DNA of 64,000 nucleotides. It comes from Mycolicibacterium diernhoferi (GTDB lineage Bacteria > Actinomycetota > Actinomycetes > Mycobacteriales > Mycobacteriaceae). The first letter of the stretch is position 1; every line of letters starts with the position of its first letter. A model generated the notes under the pieces. It did no database searches. It was not told the origin of the DNA and worked only from the letters and a program-made list of their open reading frames with translations. Below, piece by piece: positions 35,987-45,171 of the stretch. Position numbers and translations under genes: made by a program. The stretch covers positions 5,642,001 to 5,706,000 of the forward strand of contig NZ_CP080332.1 of assembly GCF_019456655.1 (NCBI RefSeq), given 5' to 3'.

Positions 35987-37080
35987 AACTGCCCGTGCTG
36001 CCGCCGGTGCTGCCGATGCTGGCCAAACCCGTCCCGGAGATCCCGCCCGGCGCGAGCTATGAACCCAAGTGGGATGGCTTCCGGTCCATCCTGTTCCGCG
36101 ATGGTGACGAGGTGGAGCTGGGCAGCCGCAATGTCCGTCCGCTGACCCGGTACTTCCCCGAACTCGTCGCAGCGGCCCGCGCCGAGCTGCCGCCACGCTG
36201 CGTGATCGACGGTGAGATCGTGATCGCCGGCGAGCACGGCCTGGACTTCGAAGCGCTGCAACTGCGTCTGCATCCGGCCGCATCGCGGGTGCAGCTGCTG
36301 GCCGGACAGACACCGGCGGCGTTCATCGCCTTCGATCTGCTGGCGCTGGGCGACGACGATCTGACCGGCCGCCCGTTCGCCGAACGGCGCCGCGCTCTGG
36401 TTGACGCGCTGGCCGGATGCGGGCCCACGTTTCATCTCACCCCCGCCACGACGGATCCCGCCATCGCGCAGCGGTGGTTCGCCGAATTCGAGGGCGCCGG
36501 CCTGGACGGGGTGATCGCCAAACCGCTGGACGGCACCTACCAACCCGACAAGCGGGTGATGTTCAAGATCAAACACACCCGCACCGCCGATTGCGTGGTC
36601 GCCGGGTATCGGCTGCACAAGTCCGGTGACGATGCGATCGGTTCGCTGATGCTCGGGCTCTACGACGACGCCGGCGCATTGGCGTCGGTCGGCGTGATCG
36701 GCTCGTTCACGATGGCGCGCCGTCGCGAGCTGTTCACCGAATTGCAGCCGCTGGTGGCCACATTCGACGACCATCCGTGGAACTGGGCCGCCCACATACC
36801 GCAGGGCCCGTCGCAGCGGCGGACCGCGAACTCCCGCTGGAACCCCGAGAAGAATCTGTCCTTCGTACCGCTGCGCCCGGAACGCGTGGTGGAGGTGCGC
36901 TACGAGCGCATGGAGGGCGGTCCCGGGGGCGAGCGGAGCGACCGGGGCAGGCCCCGCTTCCGGCACATGGCGCAGTTCAACCGCTGGCGACCGGACCGCG
37001 ATCCCCGATCCTGTGGCTTCGACCAACTCGACCGGCCGCTCACTTTCCGGCTGGGCGACATCATCCCAGGACTCGGCTGA
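35983..37080 (+). CDS. ligC2: Second ATP-dependent DNA ligase, LigC type
   Basis: This 365-residue ligase is a paralogue of the one at 21979-23025, with EPKWDGFRS (adenylated Lys29), VIDGEIVI, GLDGVIAKP and FKIKHTRTADC. It carries a six-residue insert, GGERSDRG at 315-322, where the paralogue reads PGAQ. The insert is encoded by a copy of the dispersed repeat also seen in murT. Its start overlaps the aldolase stop (GTGA), so its synthesis depends on that gene. M. smegmatis has a comparable ligC1/ligC2 pair. Confidence 0.88.
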   Translation: MKLPVLPPVLPMLAKPVPEIPPGASYEPKWDGFRSILFRDGDEVELGSRNVRPLTRYFPELVAAARAELPPRCVIDGEIVIAGEHGLDFEALQLRLHPAASRVQLLAGQTPAAFIAFDLLALGDDDLTGRPFAERRRALVDALAGCGPTFHLTPATTDPAIAQRWFAEFEGAGLDGVIAKPLDGTYQPDKRVMFKIKHTRTADCVVAGYRLHKSGDDAIGSLMLGLYDDAGALASVGVIGSFTMARRRELFTELQPLVATFDDHPWNWAAHIPQGPSQRRTANSRWNPEKNLSFVPLRPERVVEVRYERMEGGPGGERSDRGRPRFRHMAQFNRWRPDRDPRSCGFDQLDRPLTFRLGDIIPGLG

Positions 37081-37221
37081 GCCGGGTATTGCAGCTGGCA
37101 CCCATTTTCTGCCCCGGCCACCATGCCCGGCGGTTGGGGGCCAGCGTGGGCGACATGGGGCGCGGTGCGGCGCGAGGATGGCTCTCATACCCCGTTCCGA
37201 CCCACCGAGGGAGATGATGAG

Positions 37222-39101
37222 ATGTCTTCTCAGACTGCACAAAACCCGGCCAACCTCGACAACGGTGTCATCACGCGGTTCACCGAGGCCGTCGGCGGCC
37301 ATGCCGAGGTGATCACCGATCCGGTGTCGGTGCGTGACCGCGGCCACGACTTCTGGGGCGTCGGCGGCACCGCCGAGTTGATGCTGCGCCCGCACACCCG
37401 CGACGAAGTCGCCGCCATCATGGCGATCGCCGCCGAGTATCGCGTCGCGGTGGTCCCGCGCGGCGGGCATCGAACTGCTCGGGCGGCATGATGCCCGACG
37501 GCGGCCGGGTGCTGCTCGACCTGTCCGGGCTGAACCGCATCCTGGATATCGACGTCGAGAACCGCTGTGCCAGAGTCGAAACCGGTGTCATCAATTCCGA
37601 CCTGCAGGAGGCTCTGGCCCCGTACGGGCTGTGCTTCTCCCCGGACCCGGTCTCGGCGCATCTGGTCACCGTGGGCGGCAACATCATCGAGAACGCCGGT
37701 GGCCCACACGCGCTGAAATACGGGGTCACCTACAACCACGTGCTCTCGGCCGATGTCGCCCTGCCGGACGGGACGACCGCCACATTCCGCGCCGACGACG
37801 AGGGACCCGACCTGCTCGGTGTGCTCATCGGCTCCGAAGGCACCCTCGGCATCGTCACCGCGGCCACCGTGGCGCTGCGCCCCGTCGCGGAGGTGACGCA
37901 CAGCCTGATGGGCGCCTTCGCCTCGGCACGGGAGGCCGCCGACACGATCGCCGCGATCATCGCCACCGGGGTGGTGCCGGCCGCGGTGGAATGGCTGGAC
38001 CGGGCCGGGATCGCCGGGTTGCAGCAGTTCTATGACACCGGCTATCCGCTGGACGCCGACTCCATCGTGCTCATCGATGTCGACGGCAGCACCGCCGAGG
38101 TGGCCCGCGACCAGGCGATCGTGGAACGGGTGCTGCGTGAACACGCCACCGAGGTGCGCATCGCCGAGGAGCAGGCCGACCGTGACGCGCTGTGGTACGG
38201 CCGGCTCAACGCCCCCAACTCGGTGGTGGCCAGCGGCAAGGGCTTTTTCATCGGTGACGTCACCGTCCCCCGCGACCGGATCCCCGAGATGCAGGAGGCG
38301 ATCGGAGCCACCGCGGCCCGGCACGCCGACGGACTGCTGTTCATCGCGGTGTGCGGCCACGCCGGTGACGGTGATCTGCACCCCACCACGTTTTACGACA
38401 AGGACAATCCGTTGGCCGCCTCCGCCCTGCAGGCGGCCAACAACGAGATCATCGAGGCCGCACTGGCATTGGGCGGAACGATCACCGGTGAGCACGGGGT
38501 GGGCACCGAGAAGATCGCGTTCATGCCCCGGCGCTTCACCCCGGTGGAGATCGCCGCCCAGCGCTCGATCAAGACGGCCTTCGACCCCCTCGGGATTCTC
38601 AACCCCGGCGTCATGTTGCCCGAGCCGAGCCCGGACGAACCGGACACCCGTGCCTTCGGCGCCGCGGTAGGCGACGCGCTGGCCGGCCGGCTCACCCCGG
38701 ATCCGGATGCCCCGCTCACCGCCGGCGAGAACACCGATGTGACCGTCAACCTGGGCAACCTCAGCCTGGTCGTCGGCGCCGATGCCACTCTGGCCCAGAT
38801 CAACGCCCACCTGGCCGAGCACGGGGTGTATTGCGCGGCGGTGCCCACCACCGGCACCGAGCGCCGCATCGGCGAGGTGGTGGCCACCGCCACCGGAACC
38901 GAACGCGACCACATCCGGCACGCCCTGCTCGGCGCGGACGTCACCGTCCTCGACGGCGACGCACCGGCCCGTTTCGGTGCCGAAACCATGAAGGACGTGG
39001 CCGGATACGACACCAAACTCCTCTACATCAGCGCCCGGGGTGCCTTCGGTGCTCTGCGCACCCTGATCTTCAAAATCGGGGTTGACCTCAACAATGGTTG
39101 A
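37222..39101 (+). pseudogene. GlcD-GlcE-like FAD oxidase fusion, frameshifted near residue 82
   Basis: The ATG at 37222 (GAGGGAG upstream) opens a FAD-linked oxidase of the GlcD family. The frame breaks at about 37465: it reads VVPRGG and then leaves the family and stops at 37489. Adding one base to the G-run restores RGGASNCSGGMMPDGG, and the rest continues from 37488 to the TGA at 39101. The GlcD part ends at LNPGVMLP near codon 476. The next 150 codons resemble GlcE (ARFGAETMKDVAGYDTKLL), so the full gene would encode a fused 2-hydroxyacid oxidase. A sequencing error in the G-run is an equal explanation for the break. Confidence 0.75.
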
Positions 39102-39138
39102 TGTTCAAGGCTGGGGCCATGTCGATCAGGAGGAAGTC

Positions 39139-39783
39139 ATGAAGCAGATCCGCTCCGACCTGTGGGAGACCCGACAGGACAACCCTTTCCCCGGCCTGAA
39201 GACCCACGCCTACCTGTGGACCGGCGGACCCGACGGCAACGTGTTGTTCTACAGCCCACAGACCGACGCCGATTTCGCCGGCCTGCACCGGCTCGGCGGG
39301 GTGTCCCATCAGTACCTGTCCCACCGGGATGAGGCCGGCCCGGTGCTGGCCGCGATCGCCGGGCGGTTCGGCGCCAGCCTGCATGCGCCGGCGGTCGAAC
39401 TGCTCGACATCGGCAGGCACGCCCACGTCGACGTGCCGGTCGCCGGCAGGTACGTCGACTCCTGCGGCATCGAGGTGATCCCGACGCCGGGGCACACGCC
39501 GGGCAGCACCAGCTACCTGGTGCCGGGCGCGAACGGGCAGACCTACCTGTTCACCGGGGACACCATCTTCCTCGGCGAGGACGGCCGCTGGGCGGCGGGC
39601 TATATCCCGCCGATCAGCGATCCCGGTCCGCTGGCGCACAGTCTGCGGGTCCTCGGCGGGTTGACACCCGACCTGGTCATCTCCAGCGCCTTCGGGCACG
39701 AATCCGCGGTCCAGGCCCCCGGGCCACGGCGTTGGGCACAGTGTGCCGCGCAGGCCCGGGAGAAGCTGGCGGAGGTAGCCTGA
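39139..39783 (+). CDS. MBL-fold metallo-hydrolase-like protein
   Basis: This 214-residue protein has a metallo-beta-lactamase fold but an altered metal site. The usual HxHxDH motif reads YLSHRDEAG (about 55-63), while the later ligands in TPGHTPGST, FTGDTIF and SAFGHES remain. It may bind one metal or have a different activity. AGGAGG lies 5 nt before the ATG at 39139. It begins 37 bp after the GlcD-GlcE frame and gluQ follows 6 bp later, so all three may be co-transcribed. Confidence 0.8.
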   Translation: MKQIRSDLWETRQDNPFPGLKTHAYLWTGGPDGNVLFYSPQTDADFAGLHRLGGVSHQYLSHRDEAGPVLAAIAGRFGASLHAPAVELLDIGRHAHVDVPVAGRYVDSCGIEVIPTPGHTPGSTSYLVPGANGQTYLFTGDTIFLGEDGRWAAGYIPPISDPGPLAHSLRVLGGLTPDLVISSAFGHESAVQAPGPRRWAQCAAQAREKLAEVA

Positions 39784-39789
39784 TCCAGC

Positions 39790-40650
39790 GTGGCACCCCT
39801 CTCCGGCCGGTTCGCGCCCAGCCCGTCGGCCGACCTGCACATCGGCAACCTGCGTACCGCGGTCCTGGCCTGGCTGTTCGCCCGGTCATCGGGACGCCGG
39901 TTCCTGATCAGGGTCGAGGACCTCGATGACCGCACGTTCAGCGATGTGGCCGCCCGCCAGCTCGCCGACCTGCGCGCCATCGGCGTGATCTCCGATGAGC
40001 CGCCGGAGTACCAGACGGCGCACACGAGCCGTTACGACACCGTCATCGCGGAGTTGGCCGCGCGCGGCCTGGTCTACGAATGCTATTGCAGCAGAAAGGA
40101 CATCCTCGCCGCACCGCGCGCTCCCCACGCACCGGAGGGCGCCTACCCCGGCACCTGCCGGGACCGGCCTGCCCCGCCCGATCCGTCCCGGCCACCGGCA
40201 TTGCGACTGCGCAGCGACACCTCCTCCTACACCGTCACCGACGTGCTGCACGGCACGTTCACCGGAGTCGTCGATGATTTCGTACTGCGCCGCGGCGACG
40301 GGGTGACGGCGTACAACCTGGCCGTGGTGGTGGACGACGCCGCCCAGAACGTCGACCAGGTGGTGCGCGGCGACGATCTACTGTCCTCCTCGCCGCGGCA
40401 GGCGTATCTCGGCGCCCTGCTCGGCTATCCCCCGGTGACCTATGCCCACGTCCCACTGGTGCTCAACGAAGACGGCAAGCGACTGGCCAAACGCGACGGC
40501 GCGGTCACCCTGGCCGAGATCGGCGTGCAGCAGACGCTCACCCTCATCGCGGACTCACTGGGCTATACCGCCACCACGCTGGACGGGATGCTGACCGAGT
40601 TCGATCCCGCGTCTCTCCCCCGTCAACCGTGGGTATACCGCCCCGTGTGA
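39790..40650 (+). CDS. gluQ: Glutamyl-Q tRNA(Asp) synthetase
   Basis: This 286-residue protein is the truncated glutamyl-tRNA synthetase that attaches glutamate to queuosine at the wobble base of tRNA-Asp. It has the HIGN signature (17-20), zinc ligands in YECYCSRKD and YPGTC, and KRLAKRD in place of KMSKS. It lacks the anticodon-binding domain, which separates it from GltX. The GTG start is 6 bp after the MBL gene; GGAGG lies about 15 nt upstream. Tgt, which inserts the queuosine base precursor, is also in this window. Confidence 0.88.
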   Translation: MAPLSGRFAPSPSADLHIGNLRTAVLAWLFARSSGRRFLIRVEDLDDRTFSDVAARQLADLRAIGVISDEPPEYQTAHTSRYDTVIAELAARGLVYECYCSRKDILAAPRAPHAPEGAYPGTCRDRPAPPDPSRPPALRLRSDTSSYTVTDVLHGTFTGVVDDFVLRRGDGVTAYNLAVVVDDAAQNVDQVVRGDDLLSSSPRQAYLGALLGYPPVTYAHVPLVLNEDGKRLAKRDGAVTLAEIGVQQTLTLIADSLGYTATTLDGMLTEFDPASLPRQPWVYRPV

Positions 40651-40682
40651 GCGAAACCCTGTGCCCGGCGGATCACCGTTGC

Positions 40683-40688
40683 TACCGT
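40683..40688 (+). promoter_or_regulatory. -10 element, leaderless start of the ABC transporter gene
   Basis: TACCGT is followed by 6 nt and the GTG at 40695. Confidence 0.45.
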
Positions 40689-40694
40689 CCGGCC

Positions 40695-42197
40695 GTGCTC
40701 GGAATTCTCCGGCGGGCGCTGCTCGCCATACTTCTGGTCGCCGCGGTGGTTGCCGGCGCAGTCGGTTGCGGATCCTCCGGTGACAGGGCCGACGATCCGA
40801 TCAAGTCCGCCGGGGTGCTGCGGGTCGGCACCGAGGGCACCTATGCCCCGTTCAGCTACCACGACCCGGCCACCGGCCAGCTCGCCGGTTATGACATCGA
40901 CGTGGCCAAGGCGGTCGGCGAGAAACTGGGTGTCCCGGTCGAATTCGTCGAGACCCCGTGGGATTCCATCTTCGCCGCCCTGGAGGCCAACCGGTTCGAC
41001 ATCGTCGCCAACCAGGTCACCATCACCCCGGAGCGGCAGGCCAAATACGATCTTTCCGAACCCTATTCGGTCGGCGAGGGTGTCATCGTCACCCGCGCCG
41101 ACGATGACTCGATCACCTCGCTGGACGACCTGAAGGGCAAGACCACCGCCCAGTCGACCACCAGCAATTGGGCCCAGGTCGCCCGCGACGCCGGCGCCGA
41201 TGTCGAGGCGGTCGAGGGATTCGCCCAAGCCATCACACTGCTCAACCAGGGCCGCATCGACGCCACCGTGAACGACAGCATCGCGGTCTACGCCTACCTC
41301 GCCGAGACCGGGGACACCTCGGTGAAGATCGCCGCGCAGACCGGGCAACAGAGCGATCAGGGCTTCGCCGCCCGCAAGGACAGCGGTCTGCTGCCCGAAC
41401 TCGACGGCGCGCTCGAGGACCTGCGCGCCGACGGCACACTGTCGCAGATCTCCCAGCGCTATCTGTCCGCCGACGCCACCGGCGGCGCGCAGACCCAGAC
41501 CGGCCCGGCCACCGATCAACAACCACCGCAGGTACGTTCGACACTGCAGCTGGTGCTGGACAACCTGTGGCCACTGGCCAAGGCGGCGCTGACGATGACG
41601 ATTCCGCTGACGATCATCAGCTTCGCGCTGGGATTGGTGATCGCCCTTGCGGTGGCGCTGGCCCGGTTGTCCTCGAATCCGGTGCTGAGCAACGTGGCCC
41701 GGTTCTACATCTCCATCATTCGCGGCACCCCGCTACTGGTGCAGTTGTTCATCGTGTTCTTCGCGCTGCCGGAGTTCGGGGTGAGGATCGATCCGTTCCC
41801 CGCCGCGGTGATCGCGTTCAGTCTCAACGTCGGCGGGTACGCCGCGGAGATCATCCGTTCGGCGATCCTGAGTGTCCCCAAGGGTCAGTGGGAGGCCGCC
41901 GAGACCATCGGCTACAACCGCGCCGGCGCACTGCGGCGCATCATCTTGCCGCAGGCCACCCGCGTTGCCGTGCCCCCGCTGTCGAACACGTTGATATCGC
42001 TGGTGAAGGACACCTCGCTGGCATCCACGATCCTGGTGACCGAACTGCTCCGGCAGGCGCAGATCGTGGCGGCACCGACGTTCGAGTTCTTCGCAATGTA
42101 CGGCACCGCGGCGATCTACTACTGGCTGATCTGCCTGGTGCTGTCGTTCGGGCAGGCCCGGGTGGAACGCCGACTGGAAAGGTATGTGGCGCGATGA
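40695..42197 (+). CDS. Amino-acid ABC transporter: substrate-binding protein fused to permease
   Basis: This 500-residue protein combines two parts. Residues 1-28 form a lipoprotein-like signal ending VGC. Residues about 35-265 are a family 3 solute-binding domain (GTEGTYAPFSYHD; FDIVANQVTITPER). After a Gln/Pro linker, residues about 300-495 are a His/Glu/Gln-type permease (RGTPLLVQLF; GGYAAEIIRSAILSVPKGQWEAA). The binding domain is outside the cell and tethered to its own permease, as in GlnPQ-type importers. The GTG at 40695 fits a leaderless start and the signal sequence. The substrate is a polar amino acid; which one is unknown. Confidence 0.88.
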   Translation: MLGILRRALLAILLVAAVVAGAVGCGSSGDRADDPIKSAGVLRVGTEGTYAPFSYHDPATGQLAGYDIDVAKAVGEKLGVPVEFVETPWDSIFAALEANRFDIVANQVTITPERQAKYDLSEPYSVGEGVIVTRADDDSITSLDDLKGKTTAQSTTSNWAQVARDAGADVEAVEGFAQAITLLNQGRIDATVNDSIAVYAYLAETGDTSVKIAAQTGQQSDQGFAARKDSGLLPELDGALEDLRADGTLSQISQRYLSADATGGAQTQTGPATDQQPPQVRSTLQLVLDNLWPLAKAALTMTIPLTIISFALGLVIALAVALARLSSNPVLSNVARFYISIIRGTPLLVQLFIVFFALPEFGVRIDPFPAAVIAFSLNVGGYAAEIIRSAILSVPKGQWEAAETIGYNRAGALRRIILPQATRVAVPPLSNTLISLVKDTSLASTILVTELLRQAQIVAAPTFEFFAMYGTAAIYYWLICLVLSFGQARVERRLERYVAR

Positions 42198-42961
42198 GTG
42201 AAGCGCAGACCGAGTATCGGGTGGAAGCCGCCGACGTCGAGAAGGCGTTCGGGGAGCTGAAGGTGTTGAAGGGGGTGTCCTTCAAGGTCGCTGCCGGGAC
42301 GGCCACCACGATCATCGGGCCCTCCGGATCGGGCAAGACCACGCTGCTGCGAACCTTGAACGCGCTCGACCGGGCCGACTCCGGGGTGATCCGGGTCGAC
42401 GACGTCGAGATCGACTTCGCCGCGCCGACAACAAAAGCCGAGGTGCGCCGGTTCCAGTCGCGCAGCGGCTTCGTGTTCCAGGGGCACAACCTGTTTCCGC
42501 ACAAGACGGTGATCGAGAACGTCACCGAAGGCCCGCTGATGGTCCAGAAGCGGCCGAAGGACGAGGTCATGGCCGAGGCCGTCACGTTGCTCGATCAGGT
42601 CGGCCTGGCCGCCAAACGCGACCAGTACCCGTTCCAGCTCTCCGGCGGGCAGCAGCAGCGGGTGGGTATCGCACGGGCGCTGGCGCTCAAACCCAAGGTG
42701 GTGCTGTTCGACGAGCCGACCTCGGCGCTGGATCCGGAACTCGTCGGCGAGGTGCTCTCGGTGATCAAGGATCTGGCCGTGCAGGGCTGGACGCTGGTGA
42801 TCGTCACCCACGAGATCCAGTTCGCCCGCCAGGTGTCCAACCAGGTGCTGTTCACCGACCAGGGCATCATCCTGGAGAGGGGCACACCGGAGGAGGTCAT
42901 CGGCAACCCCAGGCAAGAGCGCACCCGCCAGTTCCTGCAGCGGATCCTCAACCCGCTCTGA
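42194..42961 (+). CDS. Amino-acid ABC transporter ATP-binding protein
   Basis: This 255-residue ATPase has Walker A GPSGSGKTT near 45, Q-loop FVFQGHNLFPHKTV, signature LSGGQQQRVGIARAL, Walker B VVLFDEPTSALDPE and the switch histidine in VTHEIQF, closest to GlnQ/HisP. Its ATG overlaps the stop of the fused permease gene by 4 nt, so the two make one importer. Confidence 0.93.
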   Translation: MSEAQTEYRVEAADVEKAFGELKVLKGVSFKVAAGTATTIIGPSGSGKTTLLRTLNALDRADSGVIRVDDVEIDFAAPTTKAEVRRFQSRSGFVFQGHNLFPHKTVIENVTEGPLMVQKRPKDEVMAEAVTLLDQVGLAAKRDQYPFQLSGGQQQRVGIARALALKPKVVLFDEPTSALDPELVGEVLSVIKDLAVQGWTLVIVTHEIQFARQVSNQVLFTDQGIILERGTPEEVIGNPRQERTRQFLQRILNPL

Positions 42962-42971
42962 GCCCGGTCCT

Positions 42972-44528
42972 TCAGTCCGGATCCCGCTTCTGAGCGCGGG
43001 CGCGCAGCACGTTCTTCCGGATCTTGCCCGTCGACGTCTTGGGTAGCTGCTCGAACAGCATCGTGCGCGGGACCTTGAAGCCGGCCATCCGCTCGCGCAG
43101 GAACCGGGTCAGCTCTTCGGGAGTGACCTCCGACCCGGTGCGGGTGGTGATGAACGCGACCGGGACCTCGCCCCACTTCTCGTCCGGGGCCGCGACGACG
43201 GCGGATTCGACCACCTCGGGATGGCTGTCGATCGCCTTCTCCACCTCGATGGACGCGATGTTCTCACCACCGGAGATGATCACATCCTTTGCCCGGTCCC
43301 GGATTTCGACATATCCGTCGGCGTGCATGACACCGAGGTCGCCGGTCAGGAAGTGTCCCGACCGGGTGGCGGCGGCGGTGGCATCGTCATCGTGGTAGTA
43401 GCCGAGCATGACGTCGTTGCCCCGCACCGCGATCTCACCGATCGTCTCGCCGTCGCGCGGCACGTCCACACCGGCCTCGTCCAGGATCCGCAGCGGGTCG
43501 GCGATGATGTTGCCGACACCCTGGCGGGCCCGCAGTTTCGCGGCCTCCTCGGGCGCCAACTCGTCCCATTCCGGTTGCCATACGTTCACCGCGACCGGAC
43601 CGTAGGTCTCGGTGAGACCGTAGAGATGGGTGACGTCGAAGCCGAGCGGGGTCAACCTGGCCAGCAGCGCCGGTGAGGGCGGGGCACCGCCGGTGTCCAC
43701 ATGCACGGGGTGCGGCAGCGGTTGCGCGGCCGGATGCTCCGCGATCATGGTGAGCACGGTCGGGGCGGCGCTGAAATGGGTGACGGCGCCGCCATGCAGC
43801 GCCGTCCAGATGTCGCCGGCGTCGATCTTGCGCAGGCAGACGTGGGTTCCCCCCGCGGCGCCCACCGCCCAGGTGAAGCACCACCCGTTGCAATGGAACA
43901 TGGGCAGGGTCCACAGATATCCGGTCGAGGGGGCGAGTCGGGTGTGATAAGCCATCGCGACGGCTTGTAGGTAGGCCCCGCGGTGGTGGTACATCACCCC
44001 TTTCGGGTGGCCGGTGGTGCCCGAGGTGTAGTTGATCGCGAGCAGGTCACGCTCGTCGACCTGCACTTCGTCCTCGGGGAACGGCACCGCGGGCAGCCAC
44101 GCCTCGTAATCGTCGCCCTCGCCCCCGGCCACCACCGCATCGATCCCGAGGTCGGCCGCGAGTTCGCGGGCGCGGGCATCGAACTCCTGGGTGGCGACCA
44201 GCATCCGCGCACCGGAATGGCCGATGATGTATTGCATCTCGGCAAACGACAGCCGGGTGTTGATCGGTACCAGAACCGCCCCGCGGGCGGGCACCGCCTG
44301 ATGCAGTTCCAGCATGACGTGGCTGTTGGTGCACAGTGCGGCCACCCGGTCGCCGCGCTGCACGCCGGCGGCCGCCAGCGCGGAGGTGACCCGGCCGCAC
44401 CGGTCCGCAAACTCGGTGTAGGTAAGCCGCAGATCGCCGTCGATGACGGCCATACGCTCGGGAAATGCTCGGGCAGATCGCTGCAGCAGGCTGTTCGGTG
44501 ACAGTGGCGCAAAGGTGAAGTCAGCCAT
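42972..44528 (-). CDS. Acyl-CoA synthetase (FadD/AMP-dependent ligase family)
   Basis: This 518-residue adenylate-forming enzyme has the AMP motif YTSGTTGHPKGV near 171, the YGLTET motif near 300, TGDLGV, and the catalytic lysine in TSTGKIRKN near the C-terminus. The class activates a fatty or aromatic acid to an acyl-CoA by way of an acyl-adenylate. The ATG has TACCGT 6 nt upstream, a leaderless start. It stands alone, converging on the ABC transporter. Confidence 0.88.
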   Translation of the reverse strand: MADFTFAPLSPNSLLQRSARAFPERMAVIDGDLRLTYTEFADRCGRVTSALAAAGVQRGDRVAALCTNSHVMLELHQAVPARGAVLVPINTRLSFAEMQYIIGHSGARMLVATQEFDARARELAADLGIDAVVAGGEGDDYEAWLPAVPFPEDEVQVDERDLLAINYTSGTTGHPKGVMYHHRGAYLQAVAMAYHTRLAPSTGYLWTLPMFHCNGWCFTWAVGAAGGTHVCLRKIDAGDIWTALHGGAVTHFSAAPTVLTMIAEHPAAQPLPHPVHVDTGGAPPSPALLARLTPLGFDVTHLYGLTETYGPVAVNVWQPEWDELAPEEAAKLRARQGVGNIIADPLRILDEAGVDVPRDGETIGEIAVRGNDVMLGYYHDDDATAAATRSGHFLTGDLGVMHADGYVEIRDRAKDVIISGGENIASIEVEKAIDSHPEVVESAVVAAPDEKWGEVPVAFITTRTGSEVTPEELTRFLRERMAGFKVPRTMLFEQLPKTSTGKIRKNVLRARAQKRDPD

Positions 44529-44534
44529 GATCGG

Positions 44535-44540
44535 ACGGTA
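44535..44540 (-). promoter_or_regulatory. -10 element, leaderless start of the acyl-CoA synthetase
   Basis: On the minus strand, TACCGT is followed by 6 nt and the ATG at 44528. Confidence 0.45.
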
Positions 44541-44610
44541 CTCCGGTCCGGCGTCGAGAGGAACCGTGAAGAGTCCGGGTTAACCGCGGAGTGCGTTGCG
44601 GGGCAACCGA

Positions 44611-45171
44611 CTACGGTCGGGATGCGCGTTCGGTCGCCCAGTCGATCAGCGAGGTGAGGTATTCCAGCACCACCTCTTCGGGATGCGCCTCGGGGTCCTC
44701 GAGGTGCAGCCGGGCCAGCTCCTCGATGGAGGCCAGCAGAATCCGTGCGGCCGGTCCGTCCGGATCGAGGCGCAACGGTCGGGCCGCGACGGTCCTGGCA
44801 TAGGCCCGCCCCAGCTCGATCCGCACCCGGGCCTCCGGCGGGGCACCCTCCGGCGGTCGCAGGATGATCCGCCAACTCGTCGGCGCCGCGTGCAGATAGG
44901 CCAGGATTCCGCGGCCCAGTTCGTCGATGTCGCGTGCGCGCTCGACACTGCCCATCCCGGCGAACGCGATGGCCGATTCCCGGTCCAGCAGTGCGGTGGT
45001 CAAACCTTCCAGATCGGTGAATTGTTGGTAGACAACGGCTCTGGTGACACCGGCGGTCCGGGCGATGCGGTCGACGGTCAGCGCGGTGTAACCGTCGGCG
45101 GCGACGATATCGCGGGCCACATCGAGCAGTTGATCCCGACGCTGCGCACCGCTGAGCCGGCGGCGGGTCAT
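44611..45171 (-). CDS. TetR-family transcriptional regulator
   Basis: This 186-residue TetR protein has the N-terminal helix-turn-helix ALTVDRIARTAGVTRAVVYQ (about 33-52) and a helical ligand-binding domain. Its ATG overlaps the stop of the FAD oxidoreductase by 4 nt, so it is the second gene of that operon. The perfect operator upstream of the operon is its likely target, giving autoregulation. Confidence 0.85.
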   Translation of the reverse strand: MTRRRLSGAQRRDQLLDVARDIVAADGYTALTVDRIARTAGVTRAVVYQQFTDLEGLTTALLDRESAIAFAGMGSVERARDIDELGRGILAYLHAAPTSWRIILRPPEGAPPEARVRIELGRAYARTVAARPLRLDPDGPAARILLASIEELARLHLEDPEAHPEEVVLEYLTSLIDWATERASRP

